64,000 nt of DNA from Acheta domesticus (lineage: Eukaryota; Arthropoda; Insecta; Orthoptera; Gryllidae): NCBI GenBank assembly GCA_031308135.1, contig JAHLJT010009436.1, positions 215,363,420-215,427,419 of the forward strand, given 5' to 3'. A program made the translations under genes and the position numbers. Below, piece by piece: positions 1-13,136 of the stretch (position 1 is its first letter; each line of letters starts with the position of its first letter). Under the pieces are notes generated by a model. The model saw only the letters and a list, made by a program, of their open reading frames with translations, was not told the origin of the DNA and searched no databases.

Positions 1-180
1 AGAAATCCCCTCCCGGCGCGGGCGCGAATGAAATCCCCCGCCCCCGCCCCTGCCCTCGCCCACGCTCCTCCCCGGGTGGGAGGCGCGCGCCTCGCCCGCC
101 GGCTGTTTGATTGAGGCGCGCGCGCTGTTTGCTGCGGCGGCCGCGGCGAGCGCCAGCGGCGCCCGACGGGAAGCTGAGCG
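1..180. other. CpG-dense patch cut by the window edge
   Basis: GC-rich sequence with many CG dinucleotides and runs such as GCGCGCG. It stops abruptly near 180, where AT-rich DNA begins. No convincing exon is visible. Such patches recur about every 3 kb and may be unmethylated regulatory or promoter DNA, but nothing here proves transcription. Confidence 0.5.
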
Positions 181-752
181 CACAGTGGGCTAAGAACTCT
201 CCAACCGACACTTTTCTCCCATTATGAGGTGATGTAAGCGCGTGTAAATTGGCTTATGGTTTAATGCATAACGCCTATTTGAAGTACTTCAGATAATATT
301 TGCTCGTAGGTTGCATAAGTGTGTGACATAAATAAAAATGCAATGAAAGGCCATTTTAGGTGAATATCAGAAATCGAAAGGTTAGAACGCGTTGGGATGT
401 AGGTATTGTGCTGGCAATACCTAATTACCTATTGAATAAAAAATAATAAAATCAGAATATATTTGATCAAAAACATTGCTTCCCGATTTTGGAAGTCAAC
501 AGACCATCAAGAACGTTGGAATTCAAGAATTAAAAAGCTTTCGTATTCCACCGTCAAAATTTTATTTTGTAACAAGATGATATGATAAGAAGACAAGATG
601 ATTTGACATGATAACAAGCAACAACCTGCAAATCATTTGTTGTCATTCCAAAATAACAAAACAGGATACACCTGCCTGGAATAAGGCTGGGTGACAATCT
701 GGTTTTCAATACAAATGAGAAGAGTCCTGACACCGCCTGAGTTTCAAAACAC
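181..752. other. AT-rich non-coding stretch
   Basis: AT-rich sequence with no sustained reading frame, no recognisable mobile element and no clear RNA gene. I see nothing further in it. Confidence 0.5.
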
Positions 753-759
753 GTGATTT

Positions 760-1430
760 TGCCCGAAAAGTTGTGCGCCGGGGACCATTGCTTGGCGGCA
801 GCTGGAGCAGCGGGGGCGCACACAGAGAAAGAGCCGGGCTTTCCAGCTGGCCAGCGTCCGCCTCCACCGCCCCCCCCCGCAGTTTCCCTCCTCCAACTCG
901 CCCCCACCCCCAACCCTCACCGCGTCGCTCACAACTCCGTTACGCCGGCCGCTCCGAGCGCGTTGTTTGCTGTCTTTATTTTTGTGATATTTGTTTTGGG
1001 ATTTGCGGGGGCAGAGGCGGGGGCGCGTTGTGGGGCGTTCGGTGTAGAGATGGTCGCCACCCGAGCTACGGTGTGGGTACTGGAGGAGGAAGAGGGGAGG
1101 AGGCACGATGTAGACGTCCGTGGCGACGTAGGCCTTCGCAGTCCGTCTGCCCGTCCAGGCGTCACTGAGTCCGGACGTCTATCTGACGCTCGTTCCGGGC
1201 ATCCGGAAGCGAACACGGTCGCAGCACGAGGGTGATCCGACTGAAGACAAGAGAATACTCTCAGACAGTAATCAAACCCTACTCCACCACGTCCCTCGCT
1301 CAAACTCGTCCTATTCGGCGGGTCTTCCTTCTCATGAGCTACTTGCCGCCGACGCTACCGCCCCACCCTCGTAAATCTTGGGGCGGGTCTCCGCGAATCG
1401 CCCGCCAACTCGGGGCGGAGTGAAGTTGGC
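760..1430. other. CpG-dense patch
   Basis: GC-rich and CG-rich on both strands. Overlapping reading frames in several phases are typical of composition rather than coding. A C-tract lies near 870-880. No splice-bounded exon or recognisable domain was found. Confidence 0.5.
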
Positions 1431-1619
1431 CGCCGCCAAAAACTTGGCCCGCCTCGCGGTGGCAAGGGCGGCGGTGCTGGGCGTGGCCGTGGGGTGTTGG
1501 CAGCGATGACAGAGGTGTAGGGAACGATGGGGGTGGCATCAGTAGTAACGGGGGGCGGTTGCATGGGAGGTGGTAGTGATGGGTGGCGGAGTGGGAGAGG
1601 CGGCAGCGGGGAGGACGGG

Positions 1620-1747
1620 GGCGTTGGCGGGGGGCGTTGGCGGGGGGCGTTGGCGGGGGGCGTTGGCGGGGGGCGTTGGCGGGGGCGTTGGCGGGGGGCG
1701 TTGGCGGGGGGCGTTGGCGGGGGGCGTTGGCGGGGGGCGTTGAAGGG
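1620..1747 (+). repeat. 13-bp G-rich minisatellite, about nine copies
   Basis: Tandem unit CGTTGGCGGGGGG. One unit is a G shorter, and the array ends in a run of Gs. The surrounding 1430-1860 is also strongly G-rich on this strand. Successive runs of five to six Gs give high G-quadruplex potential. The Gly/Ala/Trp/Arg reading frames across it arise from the repeat. Confidence 0.9.
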
Positions 1748-1860
1748 GGGGGGGCTGGAAGCGGGGGTTGCGTCGAAGTGGCGGCGGTTGTGGCAGCGGG
1801 GCGGTGACGGGGACGGCGGTGGTCGGAAACTAACTCACCCCGACGCTCGGCGAGGCACAC

Positions 1861-3975
1861 AATGAAGATCTACTGGGAAGTCGCTAGTTGGCTCCGGTGG
1901 TATTGTGCGCGTTGTAAGAAAAGTTGAAAATAATTGCACCATGTTCGCTTCGAAGAGAGGAAGAAGAAACGCGTTGTGGGTTCGATGGGATCCACTTGGG
2001 AATGAAGAACGTGCGATCTTATTGGGAAGGAAAACCGCTTGTTTGTTCGAAGAAACGAATGACGTGTTGTTCCAAGTTCTAAAGGTTCTGGGGTGTAATT
2101 CATACGTCGTAAACTAAAATACGTCAAAAGACAGTACACAAAAATTTGAAGTTGGGGCAATATGTTTTCGCAGATAAACAATGAGGGTTTTTTTCAGTAT
2201 TATGTACTTAGAATGAAAACTCATCTCAAAAATTGTAAAAAAGGGTTAAGAATGATTTATTAATGGATTACTACCACAAAAATTTACCACATTTTGTGTA
2301 TATTTCGTCGTTGTTGCAATGCAAATAGTTTGGATTAATGAAATGAGCGTAATCACTCCAAAAACAAATGAGATGCAGCAAAGATGTTCCGATGCTTGAA
2401 GCATTTATTCGGGGTCCAATACCCGAGGATAAAGAACATTGAGCGCTAGGCAGCTCGGATTGAAGTAAGCTTTCCTAGAGCAAAAACAGCAGCTAGCAGT
2501 AATCCTATTACACTGATGACGCTTATATGAGCGTGTTTTGCTTATTGGTTAATCTCGCCATGTGGCGAGAGTCGAGGATGAAACAAACCAGCTGACAGTC
2601 GAGATCCTGAGCCCGCACACGCAATGCCAAACGTGCTCTCGTTCTTTCGTTCTCCTCGCCTTCTCTCGCCTACTACCGCACTTCCAGGCCGGTCACACAG
2701 GCCACACTTTTAACGCAGGACGCCTTTTCAGAGCATGGAAATCCCCATGTGTGAAATATGTGTTCAATTTAAATTATAATTTAGAAAATCTTTTAATCTC
2801 TTCTCAACACTTTATATCCTTTCTAAGCCTCCTTTTCATCACGCACGTCGGAGCCGCAGCTTTCGCCGTTGGGGAAGAGGGAGAGGGAAAAGGCGGTCGA
2901 CACCCTTCCGAGGTCGAAAGGCGAGGCGATCACATCTCACGTTTCCTCCCCCACTCACGAGACACGCTTAATCTCTCTCGCATACTGCGCCCCCGGAGCC
3001 GAAACGCACGGTCTTATAATAATACATAGGAAGTTAAGGAATAAAAACGTTTAAATTAATTGATTTCCTTGCACTAATACAGGGCATGACATTTCATGTG
3101 AGTGTTGTATATGTTTTTTCAATGAGTGTAAGAATTGGTTATTTAGAGAATATTTGAACGAATTGTAAATGTCACAAGAATTCATAGGGAAAGGATAATG
3201 TTGAGATAGTGAACATAATTCATGGTCTATTGCAGGTCTGGCCAACAGGTCGATAATAAAACGTACTGAGGTCGATGAATAGTATTAAAATACCAGGAAA
3301 TTGAATAATTCAATTTTACGTTATTTTTTGCAGTCCTTCACTCTCATTACTAGTTGTATCATTAACAATAACGACGGTATTTAATAATCTTACAAAGAAT
3401 TTTTTCTAAAAAATCGTGAAAAGAGAAAACACGATTTTTTCTTTGATAACAGACAAATGTTATTGCTTATTATAATTGTTAAGTTTTGTTATCATGGCAG
3501 AGTAACTTGAAAATGTGTGATATTTATAGATCCTAATACTAGCCAACAAAAAAAGACACCTCCACCATTCTATTGACAAGTTGGTCAGGTCTCATCTATT
3601 GAATGAATATAGTATAGGTTCTATCTGCTACAATATTCAAATCAAACCTTCAAAAATACAAAAAAAAAATCCAATTATGCTGACACATTGGTCACAGTCT
3701 TCACAGTTGATCTGACTTTCCAGAGCTTCACAAACTCTTAAACATGAAATTCGAAAATTCAACTCTAAGAACTTCTCCTTTTAACGCTTTTTTCTTTTTC
3801 ACGACTCGTTTTTGCACCTATTCAATTATTCGCATTTTTCAACGCACGTTTCCTCAGTCTCCTCCCTTTGAAAGGAACCTTTCGGAAAGCGTGACCCAGC
3901 TCTTCTCTGCAGTTCGCACAGCAGGTCACGCCACCCACAATCTGCTGTCGTACTATATCTGGAGGTGGAGACGGC
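1861..3975. other. Mostly AT-rich non-coding stretch
   Basis: Intergenic or intronic-looking DNA with one modestly GC-rich pocket at about 2560-3020. No domain, RNA gene or mobile element was recognised. Poly-A and poly-T runs are scattered, for example near 3420 and 3660. Confidence 0.45.
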
Positions 3976-4670
3976 AGCCGTAGTCAGGGGCGGTAGCCGA
4001 AGGAGGAGGCGGGAAACATAGGCGGAGGCGGCAGACGTAGGCGGAGGCGACAGACGTAAATGAGGGTGGCAGACGTAAGCGATCGCAGCAGACGTACGAG
4101 AGGGCAGACGCAGGCGGGGACGGGGGCCGCGACATAGGCGGGGGCGGCAGACGTAGGCGGGAGCGGTAGACGTAGGCGGGGGCGGCAGACGTAGGCGGGG
4201 GCGGCAGACGTAGGCGGGGGCGGCATACGTAGGTGGGGGCGGCAGACGTAGGCGGGGGCGGCAGACGTAGGCGGGGGCGGCAGACGTAGGCGGGGGCGGC
4301 AGACGTAGGCGGGGGCGGCAGACGTAGGCGAGGGCGGCAGACGTAGGCGGGGGCGGCAGACGTAGGCGGGGGCGGCAGACGTGGGCGGGGGCGGCAGACG
4401 GAAGTGGGGCGGCAAGACGTAGGCGGGGGCGGCAGACGTAGGCGGGGGCGGCAGACGTAGGCGGGGGCGGCAGACGTAGGCGGGGGCGGCAGACGTAGGC
4501 GGGGGCGGCAGACGTAGGCGGGGCCGGCAGACGTAGGCGGGGCCGGCAGACGTAGGCGGGGCGGCAGACGCAGGTGAGAGACGCAGACGTAGGCGTGGGC
4601 GAGAGTACTAGGCAGAGGCAGGAGACGTAGACGTGGGGGGAGAGATTTAGGCTTGAACGGGAGGAATAGG
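3976..4670 (+). repeat. 19-bp minisatellite (GCAGACGTAGGCGGGGGCG)n
   Basis: A core at about 4135-4575 is built from near-identical 19-bp units, with degenerate units on both edges. Nineteen is not a multiple of three, so all frames cycle through the same 19-residue period. This explains long artefactual frames rich in Arg, Pro, Leu and Tyr on the minus strand. Variation is mostly single-base changes plus a few one-base deletions, for example near 4405 and 4555. Confidence 0.93.
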
Positions 4671-4679
4671 CGAGGGAGG

Positions 4680-4930
4680 GAATGCCGTCTACCGCCACGC
4701 TGGCGTCGCGGGCGCGAGCGTGGGCGCGCGCCGTAGGCCAACTTTTCCAACAAGGGCGCGCTCACAACGAATTTATAACGGCGGCGCGCAAAAGGAGGAA
4801 GTTTAGGCGCGTGAAAGGGAGCCACTGACGAGCGGTCAAAGACACACGCCGCGTACAAAGAGCGGCGGCGGTGTGGGCGGCGAGGGCGGTGGCGCAGGAG
4901 GAGACGGGGCGGTGGGGGTCCTGTTCCGCT
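4680..4930. other. CpG-dense patch next to the 19-bp array
   Basis: GC-rich and CG-rich, rapidly returning to AT-rich DNA after about 4930. No exon is supported. Confidence 0.4.
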
Positions 4931-5870
4931 TTAACAAGTTGCAGCGATGGAGGCAAGGGATGTGGATTCGGTCCGTGTAGCTTTGGACCACGTTCAGTGT
5001 TGGCTCCATATATCTTCCGGATGCGCTCGTTGTGCAGCACCATTGCCTCTCTTCAAGGTATCAAGGACCAAACCATGGATTCACATTCTTCAGTGCATCG
5101 GATAACAGTATTACCCACAGAAACGTCGTATCTGCGACATGCAGCGCAAATTCATTTAAAGGTTTTTTTCGTCTTGAAACCTATCAATTACATAATTATT
5201 CAGTTTCTGTGTTCGGAAATGCTTAGGGAATTTGTTTTGTTGATTTAATATCTACTTGTAATTATAAATGCATTTGTAATCTGAACATCATTATTAATTC
5301 ACACACCCTCGCTAAACATTATTAGCTCTAATTTTATTTTCCGAATACAAACTATATAAAATACATTTTAAAAGTGATTTTGAATATTGGCATTTTTTAG
5401 TGGAAAAGTAATGTAATAGGACAGGTGATTATGGTGTAGTTTCATAAAATGCATTGAAAAAGCTTTAAATTAATATTCCTTATTCAGATACGAGGACAAT
5501 CAGGTTAGAGTACGTTAAATATTCACTCCTTTTTATCTTTTAATAAATAATATTACCTCCTTTAGTCCATAGATCTGAAATGGTAATATCTATTTCATAA
5601 ATTTGTAGTCAATTCCCAACAAAGAAGGCACGCATGACTGAGGTGAAAGAGTTTCTAACACCTGGAAGCATGCTTCAAGTTTACCTTCTTACCGTCTCAC
5701 AAGGTGACAGCACGTCACATATTAGCGCAGAATTGACGCGCAGCGCTCGATAAAATTCCCCGCGCAGTTGATATTTTCACGGTAAACAACTTGTAACTAT
5801 CGTGATTGGTTACGAAAGCTCTAACAAAGTTGTTGGTCTTTCCAACAACCGCGAACAAGAAAAAGTAGGG
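4931..5870. other. AT-rich non-coding stretch
   Basis: Low-GC DNA without a sustained reading frame or recognisable element. Confidence 0.4.
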
Positions 5871-5879
5871 AGTGCGCCG

Positions 5880-6100
5880 GCAAGTTGAAGTTGATAATGG
5901 CGAGATGGCTTCTCGGTCGACTTCAAAGGGATTCTTCCGCGCGCGCGCAGAGTGCCGGAGAATCGAATTCCCCGGCGGAGGCGGAGGCGCCGCGACGCCC
6001 CGCGTCGCGTCGCGCCGCGACGCTCGTAGGCGCCGGGCGAGGACGAGCCGCTTGGAGGCAGATTGGGCGCCGCGCCGGTAGGCTGCGCTCAAGTGGATCC
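5880..6100. other. Short CpG-dense patch
   Basis: About 220 bp rich in GCG and CGC steps, flanked by AT-rich DNA. No exon or motif is supported. Confidence 0.45.
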
Positions 6101-6925
6101 GCTTTCAATTTACGGACGAAGATTCACGCCTATTCATCCGCCTCGGTATTTACTTGGGAATTCGTTAACCCGCTGTTTGTTAGTAATGTTGCTAAAGAAA
6201 GTACAGTTGCCGTTCAGTTAAGGAAGGATAAGACGTTGAAGTATGGCGCAACGTGAGAATGCGAGTCACTAGCACAGGAGATCTGTGGATTCGAGTCGAA
6301 TGTGGTGAAAAAACATAACTTCATTGATAGGTTAGTTGAAGGCTTTGAGAGTTCATTAAAAGAAGTATATTATGCGCTATAAATCATTAACATTTTGTAT
6401 CTATTTTAAAATAAAATGTTGACAGTTTTTAAAATTTATTGGAACTGCAATATAATTCTTTTAAGAAGTTCATTACAAAAAGTTACAAAATTCAATAACA
6501 CATTTGCCAATGAAATACTATGGATGTGAGTTCATCGAACGATCGATGAAACAATGATACATCAAGCAAAGAAACACCAATGGCAAGGTAAGAAACCAAT
6601 ATGCGACATTCCGATGACTTGGTTAGTGATTCGAAGAAGATGGAAATAAGAACAAAAGAAGGGGGCATTATTGTAAAACAATAAAAAGAAGAATGAAATG
6701 GAAGAAAGAGAAACATGAAATAAAATCGAATTCGGGAATCCGGCAAAAGAGATGGAGGAGAATATCCGGGAAAGGCGAATGCAAAGAACATGAAATAAAA
6801 GGAAGAGGCAAAGGAAAATTATAGAAAGCGTACGAGGAAAGTGGAGTGGTTGAAAATTCGAAGAAGCGTCCGTCCAGCAACAACACTAAAGAAATGAGAA
6901 GGGGAGGAAACGAAGGCCGTGGGCC
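6101..6925. other. Non-coding stretch, purine-rich at its end
   Basis: AT-rich to about 6600, then A/G-rich on this strand (about 6600-6900). Nothing gene-like was seen. Confidence 0.4.
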
Positions 6926-6929
6926 GATG

Positions 6930-7350
6930 ACAAAGCGGAGGCCGTGAACCGGCCAAGCGGGAGCTGGAAACTGATTCGGCGGAGAGCTAGCCCAGCGCCC
7001 AGCGTCCGGGCGCCGCACCGGGCGGAGGCCCGGAACGGACCGATTACTCAGATTTCTTTGTTTCCCGCCGTGACCCAATTTCGGGAGTAGTTCGGGAAGT
7101 TTTCCAATTTGGAAGCCGCCCTGCCGAAGACACTTGTTTCCAGGTCTCCGGCATTGTCTCTCTGCCAAGAGCACGGCGGAAACACGACGGGCCTTTGTTC
7201 GGCGCTAAATATCCCCTGGGCGCCGCCCTCCCCTTGCGACGCCGACGCCGCTCCGACGCTGTCGCCGACACCGACGCGCCGCCCGCCGCCGGTGGCGCAC
7301 CCTGCCAGCGCTGAGGGCGGTGCGGGTCCACGGAAGCCCACTGAGACGCC
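6930..7350. other. CpG-dense patch
   Basis: CG-rich with several overlapping open frames and no recognisable protein. Confidence 0.45.
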
Positions 7351-7661
7351 ATGACACTCGCTGGTCGAAAGATGGCCAAGAGAAGCGAATAAGTACACAT
7401 GTAACTTTAATACAAAGGTAGTTGGGAAGGCATTCTCTGAGGATTCTCTGATTCACCTTCATTTCTGCCAAGACGGATGTAGTGAACGAGATAAATATTA
7501 GGGGAGCATAGCAATGAAGTAATCAATTGGTGTATGTGTGAAGATATGAGATACAATATTTTAAAGGGATTTCGTCGGCTGTAACGACAGTGTTAAGATT
7601 CGACTACTGCTTCTTGGCCTACAGTGTAAAATATGGTGGAAACAAACGCCGGGGCGGGCCG

Positions 7662-7714
7662 GGATGGTGGGTAGCGGAACGGGAAAGGGGATGGTGGGTA
7701 GCGGAACGGGAAAG
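7662..7714 (+). repeat. 27-bp tandem duplication
   Basis: Two consecutive copies of a unit beginning GGATGGTGGGTAGCGG, with a period of 27 bp. It sits in a G/A-rich segment that continues to about 7815. Confidence 0.8.
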
Positions 7715-8039
7715 GATAGGTGAACGCGAAAGAATGGCGATGGGGGAGAAGAAAGGAGGAGGGAGATGGAAGGAGAAGCAGAGAAGGAAGATGGGAGAGA
7801 GAAGGAAGGCGGGGCTGTTCTCCGCACAAGTTTTCATGAAAGTTGAGCTTCCTCGTCCTCAAACCAGCACGACACCGGATGGACTTGGTATCACTCCGAA
7901 CGTCATGGCACGTTTGTCAGGGCTTCTTTCGAATAATTCAGTTCTCAAGTTACCGATGTTCCTATCTGTGCTATGTGTTTTACTTGTTTCCTCCTAGTTT
8001 TTTCAATTTTTACTTCGGATTTTATTTTATTTGGAAAAT

Positions 8040-8582
8040 TATTTGTTTCGCCAACGTTTTGAAAACATCGTTGTTTCTACAAAAATATCGATGTTTTAAA
8101 AGTTTTGTTTTACGTTTTCAATGTTTTTGTTCGTAGATAAAAAATTCCGATAATCACAATTATGTGAAAGTTAAAATATCAAATAGTAACTGATGGTACT
8201 CTGTCAGTTTGTGTTCGAACCACACAAATGCTGCACTACCTTCACCGAGCAAGGCTATCGCTCACCCGCGGTGATCCGGATTTCCTTCATCCATACCTAT
8301 ATTCCGCACAAGGAGAGACGTTTTCACTTTTTTCGTACGAACAAGATACATTGGAAGAGGAGAAAGTTATGTAATCATGTGCCGCAAAACGGCAAATTTT
8401 TTAACCTTGTTTTGAGTTCAATTTTGATTAATACATGCACACTGTCAAATTAAATTTTATTGAGCACGAATTTAATGTTGGAAGTTACTAAACCAGCTTT
8501 AATCCATCGATGGATTTTGGTCGATGTATTATTAACATCGATATTTGGCTTCATGCATATTTTGTTGTCGATGTCCCATCAC
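8040..8582. mobile_element. Possible non-autonomous hAT-like element with CATCGAT subterminal repeats
   Basis: The right end reads TTTTGTTGTCGATGTCCCAT followed by CACTA. Its reverse complement starts TAGTGATG, resembling hAT-type termini. Near 8046-8095 a related inverted sequence appears (CGCCAAC, then AAAACATCG and ATCGATGTTTT). CATCGAT/ATCGATG words recur inside. A closely similar end occurs at about 56030-56150. No transposase is present. The left boundary is degenerate and I found no target duplication, so the extent is uncertain. Confidence 0.35.
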
Positions 8583-9585
8583 TACTTAGAATCACAGCAA
8601 ATACGCGCTAGGACCTTTTCCTGTGTGGTTTGGGCCCACAGTGCACTACGATGTCGCGGAATGAATGCCCTCGCTTGCGTCCAACGACGTCCTACGAAGC
8701 CTTCCAGAGGAGAACGCAGAACTTTGCGAGAAATCCCTCTCCGAAGGGTTGGGCGCGGCGCACACGAGTCAACAAATGCGCGCGACACGAGCGCTGTAAT
8801 TCGAAATACAAATTACGTCTCTCCAATTCCCCGATCCGATCCTTCTCTATCGGCGGCAACCGATTACCAAGAAGATGCCGGGACGCTACTCGAGATTCGT
8901 ACAAGAGGTAGGTGACAACTTCAGAAGCGGAGACCCCCCTCATCCCAACATCGCAGAGACAAAAGTTGCAAGAATCAGATCAGGAGATACGGCTTGTGTA
9001 TCCTTCACAGTGACAGTAATATTAAATTGCTAATATCAACGTTACTTTGATATTTTCTGTTCTCTAAAATGACAATATACTCACACCTATCCATGATTTT
9101 ATGAACACTTGTTGTGCATCTTAACTAATTAATCTACTCATCATCAAATATGCCGAAAGACATTTTTGGTTATTTCTACTACTCTGATTCGAAAATCTCA
9201 CAAGCGTGTGTCGCTGAAAAAATGTCCGAAGTATACCAGTAAATATTACATTGTAATTTATTGAAAGAAACATATGAGGGTCTTAGCACAACATGGTGTC
9301 AGCCAAAGGTTGCCTTTTTCTGACAAATATAATTACAGCATTGTGTTAAAACGTGTAGAGCACATACCTGCTTATCCTATTCCACAAATTACACGATAGC
9401 ACAGGTTGCTGCAAATTCTCCCCACTTTGTATGTATACTGCTTACGTTATAGAGTTCCTTTTTTCAGTACAGTTCCAATTTATGCAACTGTTATAAAAGT
9501 TAATTTTCAGTATCCAGCACCATTGACTCTAATTCTACTCTACCGACATTAGTACATGCGTGCTACGTAGCGTGTTGCCTCAAGG
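8583..9585. other. Non-coding stretch
   Basis: Mixed composition to about 8950, then AT-rich. Reading frames of 80-150 codons at 8460-8940 occur on both strands and match no family I recognise. A GTAGGT donor-like word at about 8909 lacks a supported exon. Confidence 0.35.
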
Positions 9586-9589
9586 GAGC

Positions 9590-10090
9590 ATCACCAGGCG
9601 GTTCACCGCGACGTCCCCCCCCCCCGACTCGTCAATAATATCCGCGGGCGGCGCACCGGATTCCCACGTCGTGCAATGATCATGAAGACAAGGCGACGGT
9701 GGCGGTGTCCCCGTCCCCGCGAAGAAGAATGTCGACGCGGGGGCGGGGACGACAGCGAGGGAGGAGGGGTGGAGCGCGAGGGCTGGTGAATATCGCAGCA
9801 GGCGTTAACCGCACGGGAGAACCGGGGACGCCGCGTCGACACGACAAACCCATCAGCGCGACATCTCGCGCGGCGACGCCATGCTTTATTCAGGCCGCGA
9901 ACCCCGGCCCGTGACGCAGAGAGCGCCGCCGACGCGCGCCTCCCCCGCAGATACCGCCCGCGTCCCGATTACTGCGACGACTGCCCGGCACTGCCCGACA
10001 TGCTTTTGTCGCACGTCACTGGCCCCAAAGAAACTGGCCTGTATGCCCTCTTCGACACGTGAACGGGAATTCGCACGTCGGATATCGGCA
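9590..10090. other. CpG-dense patch
   Basis: CG-rich segment beginning with a C-tract at about 9617. Several frames are open on both strands, as expected from composition. No recognisable protein. Confidence 0.45.
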
Positions 10091-12035
10091 CCAATTCCAC
10101 GATGAAACGAGACCCCTGCTATAAGAGTTTTTCCTGGCGAAAATTCCCCGTTTTCCGGCGCACGATTACATAACTTTCTCTTCTGGCGAAGTATTCGTAA
10201 GGCGAGGAAGTAAAAAGAGCGTCACAGCGTCACAGGAGCACATTACATTTGTCAATGTAGATCTTTCTAGTCACCCCCGAGCCGATGAGTGAGCTAAGTA
10301 TTGATCCGCGCCAATGGGTCAGGAAGAAATGCAAGATTCTTTGATGAACTTCTTCCGAAGGTGAATGGAAAATCGTCACATTGAGACACACTAACAATAA
10401 TTATATTATCGAAGCTGACAGGGTAGACCCAATGATAGAACCAACACGAAAGAGAGCAAAAGAAAAACATTCTTTTTTGGAAATTTTATTACATTTTAGC
10501 TAGTGTTTTCACATTCAGAGTCTCAAATCTGGAAACCATTACAACAAAAACATTCGAAGCGATATAGTGTTCTAAGGAGAATTCTGACAGCGCCCTCGTA
10601 AAGTTCTGGGATGATATTTCTGTAGAACTGAAGATATTTCAAAAATAGATTCATGCACCATGTTACACTGTATTTCCCAAAATGTCGTCTCCTTCCTCCG
10701 GCAGTTACATTTTCACTTCAACAGTTCGGAATCCATTTCACCTGCTCTATATTGCCACTATTTGGAGAGACGATTGCCAAGCGATGCCATCAAATTAGGT
10801 GAGACTCCTGTACCGAACGTTAACCCGTCTAGTGTTACTCGAATAACCATGTCAAGAGCATCGCAGTCTACACGGTACAAATAGTGCAACTTCCCGCAAC
10901 CAGTTACATTTAAATTTGGTATTAGCGTGCTTCAGGATTTATTGCGGTCATTTCAATCCTCTTGGCTGTCGGTTCAAAAGCCGACACACATTGCGCTGAT
11001 GACTACTAGGAACCCAAAACAATTCACGCCAATTGATAGCCACTATTCAAATAAATCAATCGTATCCTGTACCGCATTCCAATAGCGTTGTTGCTCAAAG
11101 AGCGATTCTGAATGGTCATGCCCCATTGTAACCGATAAAAATAACATCACAGCACGCCCGCATTGTCAACCATGGGTGCCTAACACAATTTGCGGAATTG
11201 CTGGAAGTTTAGTACTAGTCCGTACAGCAAACGCTGCAGTAAACCAATTTATACGAGCATCCGTAAATCGTTTTGGTAACTGTAACATTACGACCCACCA
11301 AAACGTGCTGATTATGAGGAGTATTTCACTGGGGGTGCGGTGCAAAGAAGTAGAGAATGACTGAGGACCACGCTCCGTAGAAAGGCTGAAGTTGTGAAGA
11401 CTACTGCGCCATGCGATCAGCTAAGAAGCAATGGAGTTTCAAAAAATTAATTTATATTACTCCTGTAACGGACTCGTTCACTCAAATAACTCCCGCGAGC
11501 TCTTTACGATCTGACCTATTGCCAACTGTTCGAGATCCAAAGAACCGTCTTATTACACGCCCAAGATCACATGTAGCTGTTGGGTGCAATAGTGCGACAA
11601 TGAGGAGCCCTTCGAGATCGCAAGGTCCGGAAATTTTCCAAACTCGTACTTTACTGCATATGATGTTTCCACAGTCCACCAGTGCGATCTCAAGATCTTC
11701 AAAATCAGTCGTTATCACTTGGTTCACTCCACGTGCGAGGTTGTGGGTGGTTTGAGAGCTGCGAAAAGATCCTTCATGTCTGACAGTACTGTTATTCAAG
11801 TTCATATTAGGTGTCTCTAAGAAATCAATCCACGCTCTTCTCGTTGGAAAGAGTTTTGACGAAAAATAGATTGGTACGCAGATATTACTTGGAGCAGGCT
11901 GTTGAGAGAGTCACATACGGATGGAGTCTGGCAGGCCAAGAAACGCGGGAGGGAAGGAGCAGGAATGTGAGGAATGGAGGAACGGGACTTGCTGGAGCGA
12001 GGAGCAGCGGGATGATCCGAAACGAGGCAAGGAGG
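10091..12035. other. Non-coding stretch
   Basis: Moderate-GC DNA. The 12-mer CGCTGATGACTA at 10994-11005 is shared with the SINE at 62083-62290, so a repeat remnant is likely there. A 107-codon minus-strand frame at 11482-11805 was considered and not called. Confidence 0.35.
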
Positions 12036-12290
12036 TGTTTAGTTAATGTCTTATTTTACATGGCGAGACACGGGCCATCGGGCCCGCTTTTCTATATGAC
12101 CACGCAAATTTCGCTACGCTCCTTTCACCATCTAGCGGAGAAAAAAGGTCTTCCGACTTTAATTCCCCTCCGAAAGGCGTACGAAGAATTTTTTCGCCCA
12201 TAAAAATCCATGGCTTCAGTCGGGTTTGAACCTGCAAAATTGGGTACAACAGCCCAATACGCTAACCGTTATACCATCAAATCCGCAAAA
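12035..12290 (-). mobile_element. tRNA-derived SINE, family 2
   Basis: On the minus strand the element starts at about 12287 with a tRNA-like head. It has an A-box-like TGGTATAACGG, an anticodon-arm-like hairpin (TTGGG/CCCAA) and a B-box GGTTCAAACCC. The head does not close into a good acceptor stem, so it is not called as a functional tRNA. The body runs on with the word GGAGGGGAATTAAAGTCGG, which resembles a core found in insect tRNA-SINEs, and fades near 12035. Confidence 0.65.
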
Positions 12291-12299
12291 GTTAAGTTT

Positions 12300-12860
12300 G
12301 AGGGAGAGTGGAAAGCGGCATGATGGCGCGAGGCGGGGCGAAAGAGATCGGGTCGGAAAAGGTGGGGTGGTGGGGTGGGGGTCGGGGTGAGTGGCTGAGA
12401 GGGGGTGGGAGTGGGACGTGGCGGAATGGTGCGAGACGAAGCGGCCTGATCCGGGTATGGGTGGAGGAGGGAGGGAGGCGGTGGAAGACGCTGGACGGGT
12501 CGAGATGGATCCGGACCGCGCAGAGAGGTACGGGACGAAGTAATTCTGGGTGTGGGACGGGATGACGCTTGGCGGATGGGAGGAGGAGAAGGCGCGGAAT
12601 GGAGTAACGCTGGGCGAGGCGGTGTGGTGTGGTGTCGAACAGAGAACTGGGCATCGCTGGCCGGACGTTGGGCAGAGCCCCAGAGTGTTTCCGGCCCCGC
12701 CAACGAGTCGATTCTTCGCTGAAGCCGCGGGCCGGATCTCGGCGCTCGAGTCCGAAAATTGGACCTTTCCGGTTTGGATTCGACGAGCGCAGGGAGTGGG
12801 CGTAGAGCGGAGAGGAGAGGACGGGGGCTGGGCGATTGCGTTGTAGTCCCTCTGATGAGT
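12300..12860. other. G-rich and CpG-rich patch
   Basis: The plus strand at 12350-12500 is a near-continuous run of GGGTGG and GGGG words. CG-rich DNA follows to about 12850. G-quadruplex formation is possible. The Pro/Ser/Arg-rich frames on the minus strand follow from composition. Confidence 0.45.
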
Positions 12861-13136
12861 GCGATGACGGAGGATAGAGTTCGTGGTAACTCAGCTCCTG
12901 GCACTTCAGCCTGACATGAAAATTACCACGAAATCTGACACGTCTATTCGCGAAGAGAACAGAAAAAAACACTTCTAGCACTCACTCACATCAGAAAACT
13001 CACTGAATGATCATCTTCTTCCAAACCAATAAATAGATCTAGCAATTGCTAATCACAAAAAGACTGCTCACATAAATATAAGACTCTAGAAAACCGTTTA
13101 GTCCTTGGAATCCTTTCAATGTCATAGTCAAGATTT

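Noticed and set aside
3826..4858. Long minus-strand frames of 140-300 codons rich in Arg, Pro, Leu and Tyr
   Set aside because: They run through the 19-bp minisatellite in all frames, because 19 is not divisible by three. There is no independent coding sign.
11482..11805. Minus-strand 107-codon frame with a mixed, protein-like composition
   Set aside because: No recognised motif, no splice or promoter context, and overlapping plus-strand frames of similar length. A translated search would decide.
12209..12287. Functional tRNA gene on the minus strand
   Set aside because: The acceptor arms do not pair and the anticodon loop is eight bases by my reading. Better explained as the head of a SINE.
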